5,824 nt of DNA from Dechloromonas sp. (GTDB lineage Bacteria > Pseudomonadota > Gammaproteobacteria > Burkholderiales > Rhodocyclaceae), in the NCBI GenBank assembly GCA_017302355.1, contig JAFLDQ010000194.1, positions 1-5,824 on the forward strand. Reading direction: 5' to 3'. The notes below the pieces were generated by a model, which had not been told where the DNA came from, did no database searches, and saw only the letters and a program-made list of their open reading frames with translations. Both the position numbers and the translations under genes were made by a program. Below are positions 1 through 5,824 of this stretch, piece after piece; position 1 is the first letter of the stretch, and every line of letters starts with the position of its first letter.

Positions 1-159
1 AACGTCCCGTGCATCGGCCGCACCCGCTATCCCGGACTGTGGCTCAACACCGGCCACGGCACCCTCGGCTGGACCATGGCCTGCGGCTCGGCCGCCGCCC
101 TCGCCGACCTGATCGGCGGTCGCCGTCCGAAGCCGGACTTTCCTTTCCTCGGATGCTGA
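1..159 (+). CDS. dadA: D-amino acid dehydrogenase DadA, C-terminal fragment (cut by window edge)
   Basis: Only the last 52 codons are inside the window, reading in frame from base 1 to TGA at 157-159. The fragment carries the C-terminal FAD-binding signature of the DadA/DAO family, with the [16 protein letters not shown] stretch at about residues 20-35 of the fragment, followed by an [11 protein letters not shown] segment and a short tail. From family knowledge, DadA is a membrane-associated flavoprotein that oxidatively deaminates D-amino acids (classically D-alanine) to 2-oxo acids and passes electrons to the respiratory chain. The N-terminal Rossmann fold lies outside the window and cannot be checked. 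The stop codon overlaps the start of the following tatD gene, suggesting translational coupling and co-transcription. Another member of the DAO superfamily is possible, but the [13 protein letters not shown] wording is very characteristic of DadA. Confidence 0.88.
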   Translation, partial: NVPCIGRTRYPGLWLNTGHGTLGWTMACGSAAALADLIGGRRPKPDFPFLGC

Positions 160-914
160 TCGATACCCACTGTCACCTCGACGCCGCCGAATTCGATGCC
201 GACCGTGACGCGGTGCATGCGGCGGCGCTGGCCGGCGGCGTCGAGCGCATCGTCGTACCGGCGGTTGCGGTCGACGGCTTCCCGAAGGTCAAGACCGCCG
301 TCGAACGCTATGCGGGCTGTGTCGCCGCCTACGGCATCCATCCGCTGCGCGTGATGCGGGCGCGGGAATCCGGCCTGGCCGTGCTGCGCGACTGGCTGGA
401 ATGCGAGCAGCCGGTGGCCGTCGGCGAGATCGGGCTCGACTTCCACGTCACCGACGGCGACCCGGCGCGCCAGGAGTTCTTTTTCGTCGAGCAACTGAAA
501 CTCGCCCGCGAGTTCGGCCTGCCGGTGCTGCTGCACGTCCGCCGGGCGATCGACCGGATTCTCGGGCACCTGCGGCGGATCCGGGTGGCCGGCGGCATCG
601 CCCACGCCTTCAACGGCAGCCGCCAGCAGGCCGATGAGTTCATCAAGCTCGGCTTCAAGCTCGGCTTCGGCGGCGCCATGACCTTTTCCGGGTCGACCCG
701 CATCCGCAGGCTGGCAGCCGAACTGCCGCTGGCGGCGATCGTCCTCGAAACCGATGCGCCGGACATTCCACCGGCGTGGCTGGGCGGTGGCCGCAATTCA
801 CCCGCCGAACTGCCGCGCATCGCCCGAGTCTTGGCGGACCTGCGCTCGCTGCCGGCGGACGAGGTTGCCGCCCAGTGCGCGGCGGCATCGCGGGCCGTGC
901 TGCCGCGCCTCTGA
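153..914 (+). CDS. tatD: TatD-family metal-dependent hydrolase (deoxyribonuclease)
   Basis: A complete 253-residue protein, the usual length for TatD-type enzymes of the amidohydrolase (TIM-barrel) superfamily. All expected metal-site residues are visible: H6 and H8 in THCHLD, E92 in [10 protein letters not shown]128 in LLHVR, H151 in HAFNG, and D201 in ETDAPDIPP. The family includes cytoplasmic 3'-5' exonucleases and DNases linked to DNA repair, plus uncharacterised paralogues. Despite the name it is not part of the Tat translocon. The start at ATG 153 is chosen because [10 protein letters not shown] is the canonical N-terminus; an in-frame extension back to base 9 would only read dadA out of frame. 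There is no clear Shine-Dalgarno sequence. The ATG lies inside the end of dadA (7-base overlap), so coupled translation is likely. Which TatD/YcfH/YjjV subgroup it belongs to cannot be decided by eye. Confidence 0.93.
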   Translation: MLIDTHCHLDAAEFDADRDAVHAAALAGGVERIVVPAVAVDGFPKVKTAVERYAGCVAAYGIHPLRVMRARESGLAVLRDWLECEQPVAVGEIGLDFHVTDGDPARQEFFFVEQLKLAREFGLPVLLHVRRAIDRILGHLRRIRVAGGIAHAFNGSRQQADEFIKLGFKLGFGGAMTFSGSTRIRRLAAELPLAAIVLETDAPDIPPAWLGGGRNSPAELPRIARVLADLRSLPADEVAAQCAAASRAVLPRL

Positions 915-927
915 CTTCCGGCGGCTT

Positions 928-961
928 TTCGCCTCGCCAGCCGGCGAATTCATTTCCATTT
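928..961 (+). terminator. possible weak terminator after tatD
   Basis: Fourteen bases after the tatD stop, TTCGCC (928-933) and GGCGAA (943-948) form a 6-bp inverted repeat with a 9-base loop. A T-rich stretch follows (TTCATTTCCATTT, 949-961). The stem is short, the loop is long and the T run is interrupted by C and A, so any termination would be inefficient. A competing 5-bp pairing exists between CCGGC (918-922) and GCCGG (940-944). Confidence 0.3.
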
Positions 962-973
962 GATCCAGGCCAA
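960..973 (+). promoter_or_regulatory. candidate FNR/Anr-type operator upstream of napGH
   Basis: TTGAT (960-964), a 4-base spacer CCAG, then GCCAA (969-973) match the FNR/Anr/Dnr consensus TTGAT-N4-ATCAA at 8 of 10 positions: the left half is perfect and the right half matches 3 of 5. If it works as a class II activator site centred near -41.5, transcription would start near base 1008. That suits a napG start at 1075/1078 but not a start at GTG 1000. The -10 expected near 996-1001 is poor (TAAGGT). Oxygen-responsive control of denitrification genes by FNR-type regulators is common, but this site is a pattern match only. Confidence 0.42.
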
Positions 974-1074
974 GTATTCGTCAACGCTGATGGAGTAAGG
1001 TGGCGGGCGACAGGGCAAGCCGGGAAACGGCAATCAGGCCGGGCGAACGCCCCGCCGGACAACCTGCGGCGGAC

Positions 1075-1956
1075 ATGATGGTGAAAGACGGAAAATTTTC
1101 GAAGAAGGCGGCCGGCCGCCGCCAGTTTCTCTTCGACAGCGCGAGGATGGCCTGCGGTGTCGGCATGCTCGGCCTCGGCCTCGGGCTGTATGCCAAGCAG
1201 TCGAAAGCACTGCCAGCGCTCGCCCTGCGTCCGCCAGGCGCCCTCGCCGAGGAGGATTTTCTCGGCGCCTGCATCCGTTGCGGCATGTGCGTGCGCGACT
1301 GCCCGTACAACACCCTGGAACTCGCCAGGCCGGAAACCCCGGTCGCCACCGGTACGCCCTTCTTCACGGCGCGCAGCATTCCCTGCGAGATGTGCGAGGA
1401 CATTCCCTGCGTCAAGGCCTGTCCGACGACCGCGCTCGACCATCGGCTGACCGACATCAACCAGGCGAAGATGGGCATCGCGGTGTTGATCGACCACGAG
1501 ACCTGTCTCAATTTCCTTGGCCTGCGCTGCGACGTCTGCTACCGGGTGTGTCCGGTGATCGACAAGGCGATCACGCTGGAGAAGTTGCCCAATCCGCGGA
1601 CCGGCCGCCACGCCATGTTCCTGCCGACCGTCCATTCCGAACATTGCACCGGCTGCGGCAAGTGCGAGAAGTCCTGCGTTCTCGAGGAAGCGGCGATCCG
1701 CATCCTGCCGCCCAGGCTGGCCAAGGGCGAACTGGGCCACCACTATCGCCTGGGCTGGGAGGAACAGAACAAGGCCGGCCGTTCGCTGATCGACGAATCG
1801 AAGATGATCGATCTGCCCGATCGACTGCCGGAAGGCGCGACGCTGCCCGGCCATTACGACCCGGCCAGCGGGCAGAGAGCGCCGGCGCGCGGTCTCGTCG
1901 GGGCCGAGGGAGGCATCATATCGGGCCCGCCGCCGGGGCCGGAGGGCAAGCCATGA
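1075..1956 (+). CDS. napG: NapG, Tat-exported four-cluster ferredoxin-type quinol dehydrogenase subunit
   Basis: This 293-residue protein (from ATG 1075) opens with a twin-arginine signal: R15-R16 in GRRQFLF, then a glycine/leucine-rich hydrophobic segment to about residue 40. Four [4Fe-4S] cysteine groups follow: C66/69/72/76, C104/107/112/116, C144/152/155/159 and C191/194/197/201. This is the NapG pattern, with the characteristic Cx7C gap in the third group. In known systems NapG faces the periplasm and works with membrane NapH to move electrons from quinol toward the NapA/NapB nitrate reductase. The last 60 or so residues form a Gly/Pro-rich, cysteine-free tail. Start choice is uncertain: GTG 1000 has a GGAG at 992-995, but the 25 extra residues look non-coding and would precede the usual position of the Tat signal; ATG 1078 is equally possible. 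The gene overlaps napH by ATGA. No nap catalytic subunit is adjacent, so the real partner could be a different reductase. Confidence 0.92.
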   Translation: MMVKDGKFSKKAAGRRQFLFDSARMACGVGMLGLGLGLYAKQSKALPALALRPPGALAEEDFLGACIRCGMCVRDCPYNTLELARPETPVATGTPFFTARSIPCEMCEDIPCVKACPTTALDHRLTDINQAKMGIAVLIDHETCLNFLGLRCDVCYRVCPVIDKAITLEKLPNPRTGRHAMFLPTVHSEHCTGCGKCEKSCVLEEAAIRILPPRLAKGELGHHYRLGWEEQNKAGRSLIDESKMIDLPDRLPEGATLPGHYDPASGQRAPARGLVGAEGGIISGPPPGPEGKP

Positions 1957-2840
1957 GCGGCAAGCGCATCGGCGCCGAGGCGGTCGCGGTCAAGGGCGGG
2001 TTGCGGGCGAACAAGTGGCTGTTGTTGCGCCGCTTCTCGCAGTTCGGCATCCTGGCCCTCTTTCTCGCCGGTCCGCTGGCCGGCATCTGGATCGTCAAAG
2101 GGAACCTGAATTACAGCCACACGCTGGATTTCCTGCCGCTGACCGACCCCTACGTCGCCCTCCAGGCGGCGATGACCGGCCATTTCCCGGAGAAGCTCGG
2201 GTGGATCGGCGTCGCCATCGTCGTTGCGTTCTACCTGCTGGTGGGCGGCAGGGCGTATTGCAGCTGGGTCTGCCCGGTCAATCCGGTGACCGACGCCGCC
2301 GGCTGGCTGCGTGACCGTCTCGGGATCAAGGGCAGCGCGCACCTTTCGCGCAATACCCGGTACTGGATTCTCGGCATGACGCTGGCCGGCTCGGCGGCGA
2401 CCGGCGTCGTGCTTTGGGAACTGATCAATCCGGTATCGATGCTGCACCGCGGACTGATTTTTGGCTTGGGGGCGGCGTGGACCGTGGTCGTCGCCGTCTT
2501 CCTGTTCGATCTCTTCGTGATGAGCCGCGGCTGGTGCGGCCGACTCTGTCCGGTGGGCGCTTTCTACAGCCTGCTCGGGCGCTGGAGTCCGGTCCGCGTT
2601 TCCGCGCCGCAACGTTCCGCGTGCAACGACTGCATGGATTGCTTCGAGGTCTGCCCGGAACCGCAGGTCATACGACCGGCGCTCAAGGGCGAGGAAAAGG
2701 GCGTCGGCCCGGTGATCTTGGCGGCGAACTGCACCAACTGCGGGCGCTGCATCGATGTCTGCTCGAAAGAGGTGTTCTCCTTCGGCCTGCACTTCAACAA
2801 CCCGCCCTCCACCAAACCGCTTGAGCGGCCGGCCGACTGA
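1953..2840 (+). CDS. napH: NapH, membrane ferredoxin-type quinol dehydrogenase subunit
   Basis: A 295-residue polytopic iron-sulfur protein. A basic N-terminus is followed by hydrophobic segments at about 28-46, 82-98, 136-156 and 168-190. Two CxxxCP motifs, C103-C107 and C195-C199, sit next to membrane segments, as in all NapH/NosR-type proteins. Two ferredoxin-type clusters form the C-terminal domain: C224/227/230/234 and C260/263/266/270. In studied systems NapH oxidises menaquinol or ubiquinol in the membrane and hands electrons to NapG. The ATG at 1953 overlaps the napG stop (ATGA) and has a good GGAGG at 1941-1945 with a 7-base spacer, so translation is coupled to napG. The open frame extends upstream through napG, but that part is only a shadow. 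The length is close to the usual 280-300 residues. A NosR/CcoG-like role is less likely because the first cluster arrangement and overall size fit NapH. Confidence 0.93.
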   Translation: MSGKRIGAEAVAVKGGLRANKWLLLRRFSQFGILALFLAGPLAGIWIVKGNLNYSHTLDFLPLTDPYVALQAAMTGHFPEKLGWIGVAIVVAFYLLVGGRAYCSWVCPVNPVTDAAGWLRDRLGIKGSAHLSRNTRYWILGMTLAGSAATGVVLWELINPVSMLHRGLIFGLGAAWTVVVAVFLFDLFVMSRGWCGRLCPVGAFYSLLGRWSPVRVSAPQRSACNDCMDCFEVCPEPQVIRPALKGEEKGVGPVILAANCTNCGRCIDVCSKEVFSFGLHFNNPPSTKPLERPAD

Positions 2841-2860
2841 TCGGCACCTCGGCCAGAAGA

Positions 2861-2891
2861 AAGGGGAGCCATCGGCTCCCCTTCGTTTCTT
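2861..2891. terminator. bidirectional intrinsic terminator between convergent napH and rpoH
   Basis: AAGGGGAGCC (2861-2870) and GGCTCCCCTT (2874-2883) pair perfectly over 10 bp around a 3-base loop. On the + strand the stem is followed by CGTTTCTT, and on the - strand by TCTTCT, giving a modest T tract in both directions. It lies 20 bases after the napH stop and 25 bases beyond the rpoH stop, exactly where a shared terminator for two convergent genes is expected. Confidence 0.85.
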
Positions 2892-2908
2892 GTGCGCGCC
2901 TGCCCCGG

Positions 2909-3766
<858 letters not shown>

Positions 3767-3797
3767 GGCGTACGGATCTCCTTGAACGTAGATGTTT

Positions 3798-3827
3798 ATT
3801 CTAGCACTCGCAGTCTGAGAGTGCTAA
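3798..3827 (-). promoter_or_regulatory. predicted sigma-70-type promoter of rpoH
   Basis: On the - strand, TTAGCA (3827-3822; 4 of 6 matches to TTGACA) and TAGAAT (3803-3798; 5 of 6 matches to TATAAT) are separated by 18 bases. Transcription would start near 3790-3793, leaving a leader of about 25 bases before the rpoH ATG, with AAGGAG in its middle. Both hexamers fall in or at the edge of the CIRCE repeat, so repressor binding would block polymerase directly. The -35 is imperfect and the spacing is one base longer than optimal. Confidence 0.6.
3801..3827 (-). promoter_or_regulatory. CIRCE element (HrcA operator) in the rpoH promoter
   Basis: Reading the - strand, TTAGCACTC, a 9-base spacer, then GAGTGCTAG match the CIRCE consensus TTAGCACTC-N9-GAGTGCTAA at 17 of 18 defined positions with exactly the canonical spacer; only the last base differs. 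CIRCE is the binding site of the heat-labile repressor HrcA, best known in front of groESL and hrcA-grpE-dnaKJ. Here it lies 34 bases upstream of the rpoH start and overlaps the predicted -35 and the start of the -10. The nearest other gene, the acyltransferase ending at 3869, points toward it and so cannot be the target. hrcA itself is not in the window. Confidence 0.93.
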
Positions 3828-3868
3828 GCCTCCGGAAAAGTTTCCCCGAATCGACGCCGGGACCCCGC

Positions 3869-4621
3869 TCATGTCGGACGGTCAATCCGGGCGCCGGCGC
3901 AGATCGCCTCGCGCGCCAATGCCGCCACCTGACGGCGATCCTCGCCGTGCAGACCCAGCGCCGGGCAGGCAGCGACACGCGCAACCAGACCCCGGCGCCC
4001 GATGATCGCCCGCAGGCATTGGGCCAGCGAGACATCACCGACATAGGCCGGGGCGAGACTGCGGCTTCCGTCGGCCTCCCAGTAGGAAATGGCCAGCGGC
4101 AGGACGGGCCGCCCGATGACGAGCGCCGGCTGGATCAGCGCGGCATGGAAGTGCAGCAGGTGGGTGCCGTCGGTGGTCGTTCCCTCGGGAAAGACGGCGA
4201 CGTGATTGCCCTTGCCCAGTATGTCGGCCACTTGCTGGTTGATGATCCGGGCGTGACCCCGGCTGCCGCGACGCAGGAACACGGTTTCGCTGCGCGCCGC
4301 CAGCAGACCGACCAACGGCCAGCGGCGGACCTCCTCCTTCGACACGAAGGCCGCCGGCAGGACCGCATTTATTACGAAGATGTCGATCCATGAGACGTGG
4401 TTGGCGACAATCAGCGCGCCGGGAACGGCATGGGTCAGATCGACATCAAGCCGGACACCGAGCGCATGGATGATGCCGCGACCGACGCCGGTCTTGAGGC
4501 GCAGGCGGGTCGCGTCACGGCAGAGCGGAAAAAGGCAAAGCGCGACGACGAAGGCCCAGATCATCGCCAGCGCGAGGCGGACCAGCCGGAAGGCGCGTAG
4601 CAGGGCAGTGGCTTCGTTCAA
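3869..4621 (-). CDS. PlsC-family 1-acyl-sn-glycerol-3-phosphate (or lyso-lipid) acyltransferase
   Basis: A 250-residue protein with a hydrophobic N-terminal segment at about 17-34, which probably anchors it to the inner membrane. It has the HX4D catalytic motif in NHVSWID (H75, D80), the FVSKEEVRRWPLVG substrate-binding block (about 92-105), the FLRRGSRG region (115-122) and FPEGTT (144-149, E146). These are acyltransferase motifs I-IV of the PlsC/LPLAT family, which move an acyl chain from acyl-ACP or acyl-CoA to the sn-2 position of lysophosphatidic acid. Related proteins (OlsA, NlaB types) acylate other lyso-lipids, and the sequence alone does not separate them. The start is a TTG at 4621 with GAGG eight bases upstream; the next in-frame Met (residue 20) would remove half the membrane segment. 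It is transcribed in the same direction as rpoH but is separated from it by rpoH's own promoter. Confidence 0.88.
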   Translation of the reverse strand: MNEATALLRAFRLVRLALAMIWAFVVALCLFPLCRDATRLRLKTGVGRGIIHALGVRLDVDLTHAVPGALIVANHVSWIDIFVINAVLPAAFVSKEEVRRWPLVGLLAARSETVFLRRGSRGHARIINQQVADILGKGNHVAVFPEGTTTDGTHLLHFHAALIQPALVIGRPVLPLAISYWEADGSRSLAPAYVGDVSLAQCLRAIIGRRGLVARVAACPALGLHGEDRRQVAALAREAICAGARIDRPT

Positions 4622-4872
4622 CCCGGAGACCTCAGTCGGGCGTTCGTGCTGGCGCGTTCGGGCCTGGCAGCGGGGACGTGGCGCACTCCCCCGGCGGGTG
4701 CAGTGCAGCCAGCGGAAGAAGGTCGGGGTACATCGGCCGTGCGGGAGAAGGACAGGCGGTCAACCGGGGTTTGCTGGTTCAATCCGGCCGCCGCCAGCGG
4801 CCGCGGAAAACCGGTCGAACACGCCTGTTGCCGGCATCTTGTCTGAAGTTGATTGCGATTTCCCGCAACTGG
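4622..4872. other. 251-base gap without a supportable gene
   Basis: Nothing convincing is encoded here. Open frames crossing it are low-complexity Arg/Pro/Ala-rich shadows, mostly without a ribosome-binding site. A 7-bp inverted repeat CGGCCGC (4785-4791) / GCGGCCG (4797-4803) with a 5-base loop, and a 5-bp repeat TTGCG (4853-4857) / CGCAA (4864-4868) just past the kinase stop, are visible. Neither has a following T run on either strand. I found no clear -35/-10 pair for the acyltransferase gene. The gap may hold its promoter or just untranslated spacer between the kinase and acyltransferase genes. Confidence 0.5.
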
Positions 4873-5808
4873 CTACCACGGCAGCGCACCGAATGCCCGC
4901 CGGTAGCGCTCGCCGATCTCCTCGCGACTGGGCTGGTGGCTCTGACCGCCGCGGTGGGCGATCTTGATCGCCCCCATCACGGCAGCCAGCCGGCCGGTGC
5001 GCAGCCAGTCAAAACCGTTGGCGATGCCGTAGAGCAGGCCGGAGCGATAGGCGTCGCCGCAACCGGTGGGGTCGACGATGCGATCGGCCTCGACACAGGG
5101 AATCTCGTAGCGCCGGCCGCCGGCAAGAATTTCCGAACCCTCGCCGCCGCGCGTCACGATCAGCGCCTCCACTTCGTCGGCCAGGCGTTCCAGGCTGGAC
5201 CCGGTACGGTCGCTTAGCAACTTCGCCTCATAGTCGTTGAAGCAGGCGTAACTCGCCAGACGCATGAAGTCGAGCAGTTCGTCGCCGCTGAACATCGGCA
5301 TCCCCTGACCCGGATCGAAGATGAAGGGAACGCCGGCCGCCGCGAAGTCGCGGGCGTGCTGCATCATGCCTTCACGTCCATCCGGCGCGACGATCCCGAG
5401 GCTGGCCGATTGGGCGTGGACGACCTTGTTCAGGTGCGAGAAGCTCATGGCGCCCGGGTGGAAGGCGGTGATCTGGTTGTCGTCGAGATCGGTCGTGATG
5501 AACGCCTGGGCAGTGAAGCTGCCCGGGACATGGCGCACATGCGTCCGCGGGAGCGCGAGGCGGTCCAGGCGCTCGAGGTAGGGCCCGGCATCATCGCCGA
5601 CCGTCGCCATGATCAGCGGCTCGCCGCCGAGCAGCATGAGGTTGTAGGCGATGTTGCCGGCGCAGCCGCCATATTCGCGGCGCATCTCGGGAACCATGAA
5701 GGCAACGTTCAGGATGTGGATCTGCTCCGGCAGGATGTGGTTCTTGAAGCGGTCGGGGAAGACCATGATGTTGTCGAAGGCGAGCGAACCGCAGATCAGG
5801 GTGGTCAT
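4873..5808 (-). CDS. PfkB-family carbohydrate/nucleoside kinase (adenosine kinase-like)
   Basis: A complete 311-residue ribokinase-fold protein. The N-terminal strand TLICGSLAFDNI (3-14) is followed by a substrate-lid segment and PfkB signature 1 around GGCAGNIAYNLMLLGG (47-62). FNDYEAKLL (190-198) contains the NxxE motif (N191, E194) for Mg/phosphate binding. TRGGEGS (219-225) and signature 2 DPTGCGDAYRSGLLYG (246-261) form the anion hole and ATP site, with D252 as the catalytic base. These enzymes transfer the gamma-phosphate of ATP to a hydroxyl of a sugar or nucleoside. The long, slightly acidic lid and the GCGDAYRSG wording resemble bacterial proteins labelled adenosine kinase, but ribose, fructose or other nucleosides cannot be excluded. 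The ATG at 5808 is preceded by only a weak GAG about 7 bases upstream. The promoter lies outside the window. It reads toward the acyltransferase across a 251-base gap, so a common operon is doubtful. Confidence 0.9.
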   Translation of the reverse strand: MTTLICGSLAFDNIMVFPDRFKNHILPEQIHILNVAFMVPEMRREYGGCAGNIAYNLMLLGGEPLIMATVGDDAGPYLERLDRLALPRTHVRHVPGSFTAQAFITTDLDDNQITAFHPGAMSFSHLNKVVHAQSASLGIVAPDGREGMMQHARDFAAAGVPFIFDPGQGMPMFSGDELLDFMRLASYACFNDYEAKLLSDRTGSSLERLADEVEALIVTRGGEGSEILAGGRRYEIPCVEADRIVDPTGCGDAYRSGLLYGIANGFDWLRTGRLAAVMGAIKIAHRGGQSHQPSREEIGERYRRAFGALPW

Positions 5809-5824
5809 GACGAATCTCAGGGAT

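Noticed and set aside
9..152. N-terminal extension of TatD by 48 codons
   Set aside because: It reads the dadA end in the wrong frame, and the canonical TatD N-terminus begins at 153.
655..1854. A 399-codon - strand open frame antisense to tatD and napG
   Set aside because: It mirrors two well-supported genes and its translation is Arg/Ala/Gly-rich with no family signature.
1278..1952. Extension of the napH frame upstream across napG
   Set aside because: The first 225 codons read napG out of frame; NapH homology, the GGAGG site and the ATGA overlap all fix the start at 1953.
3833..3846. GGAAA / TTTCC inverted repeat upstream of rpoH as a second operator
   Set aside because: The arms are only 5 bases with a 2-base centre and match no operator I recognise; chance is sufficient.
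4785..4803. GC-rich 7-bp hairpin between the kinase and acyltransferase genes as a terminator
   Set aside because: There is no T run after the stem on either strand, and short GC-rich palindromes arise readily in such DNA.
4646..4846. Small + strand open frame in the intergenic gap
   Set aside because: No ribosome-binding site, no recognisable domain, and a composition like random high-GC sequence.

Overview
The window is GC-rich and uses codons typical of a high-GC proteobacterium. DadA, TatD, NapG/NapH, a sigma-32 with a CIRCE element in its promoter, a PlsC-type acyltransferase and a PfkB-family sugar/nucleoside kinase together fit a betaproteobacterium. A facultatively denitrifying, Rhodocyclales-like member (Dechloromonas/Accumulibacter/Azospira type) is the best guess. 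That placement is an inference from gene content, not from a phylogenetic marker.

Left part (1-2840, all + strand): the last 52 codons of a D-amino-acid dehydrogenase (dadA) overlap the start of a complete TatD-family metal-dependent hydrolase. A 160-base gap follows, with a possible weak terminator and a candidate FNR/Anr box. Then come napG and napH, overlapping by ATGA. NapG is a Tat-exported four-cluster ferredoxin and NapH is its membrane partner. Together they form a quinol-oxidising module that passes electrons to a periplasmic reductase. No napA, napB, napC, napD or napF is present in the window, so the reductase served by this pair is not visible.

Middle (2841-3868): a perfect 10-bp stem-loop lies between the convergent napH and rpoH genes and probably terminates both. 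rpoH (- strand) encodes a complete heat-shock sigma factor. Its core promoter is embedded in a near-perfect CIRCE operator, so the master heat-shock sigma factor appears to be under direct repression by HrcA. This is the most informative regulatory feature of the window.

Right part (3869-5824, - strand): a PlsC-family acyltransferase starting at TTG, a 251-base gap without a convincing gene, then a complete PfkB-family (adenosine-kinase-like) kinase. The window ends 16 bases upstream of its start. I found no mobile element, CRISPR array, tRNA or rRNA. I also found no new multi-gene system: most genes belong to well-known families, and the points worth a second look are regulatory and contextual.
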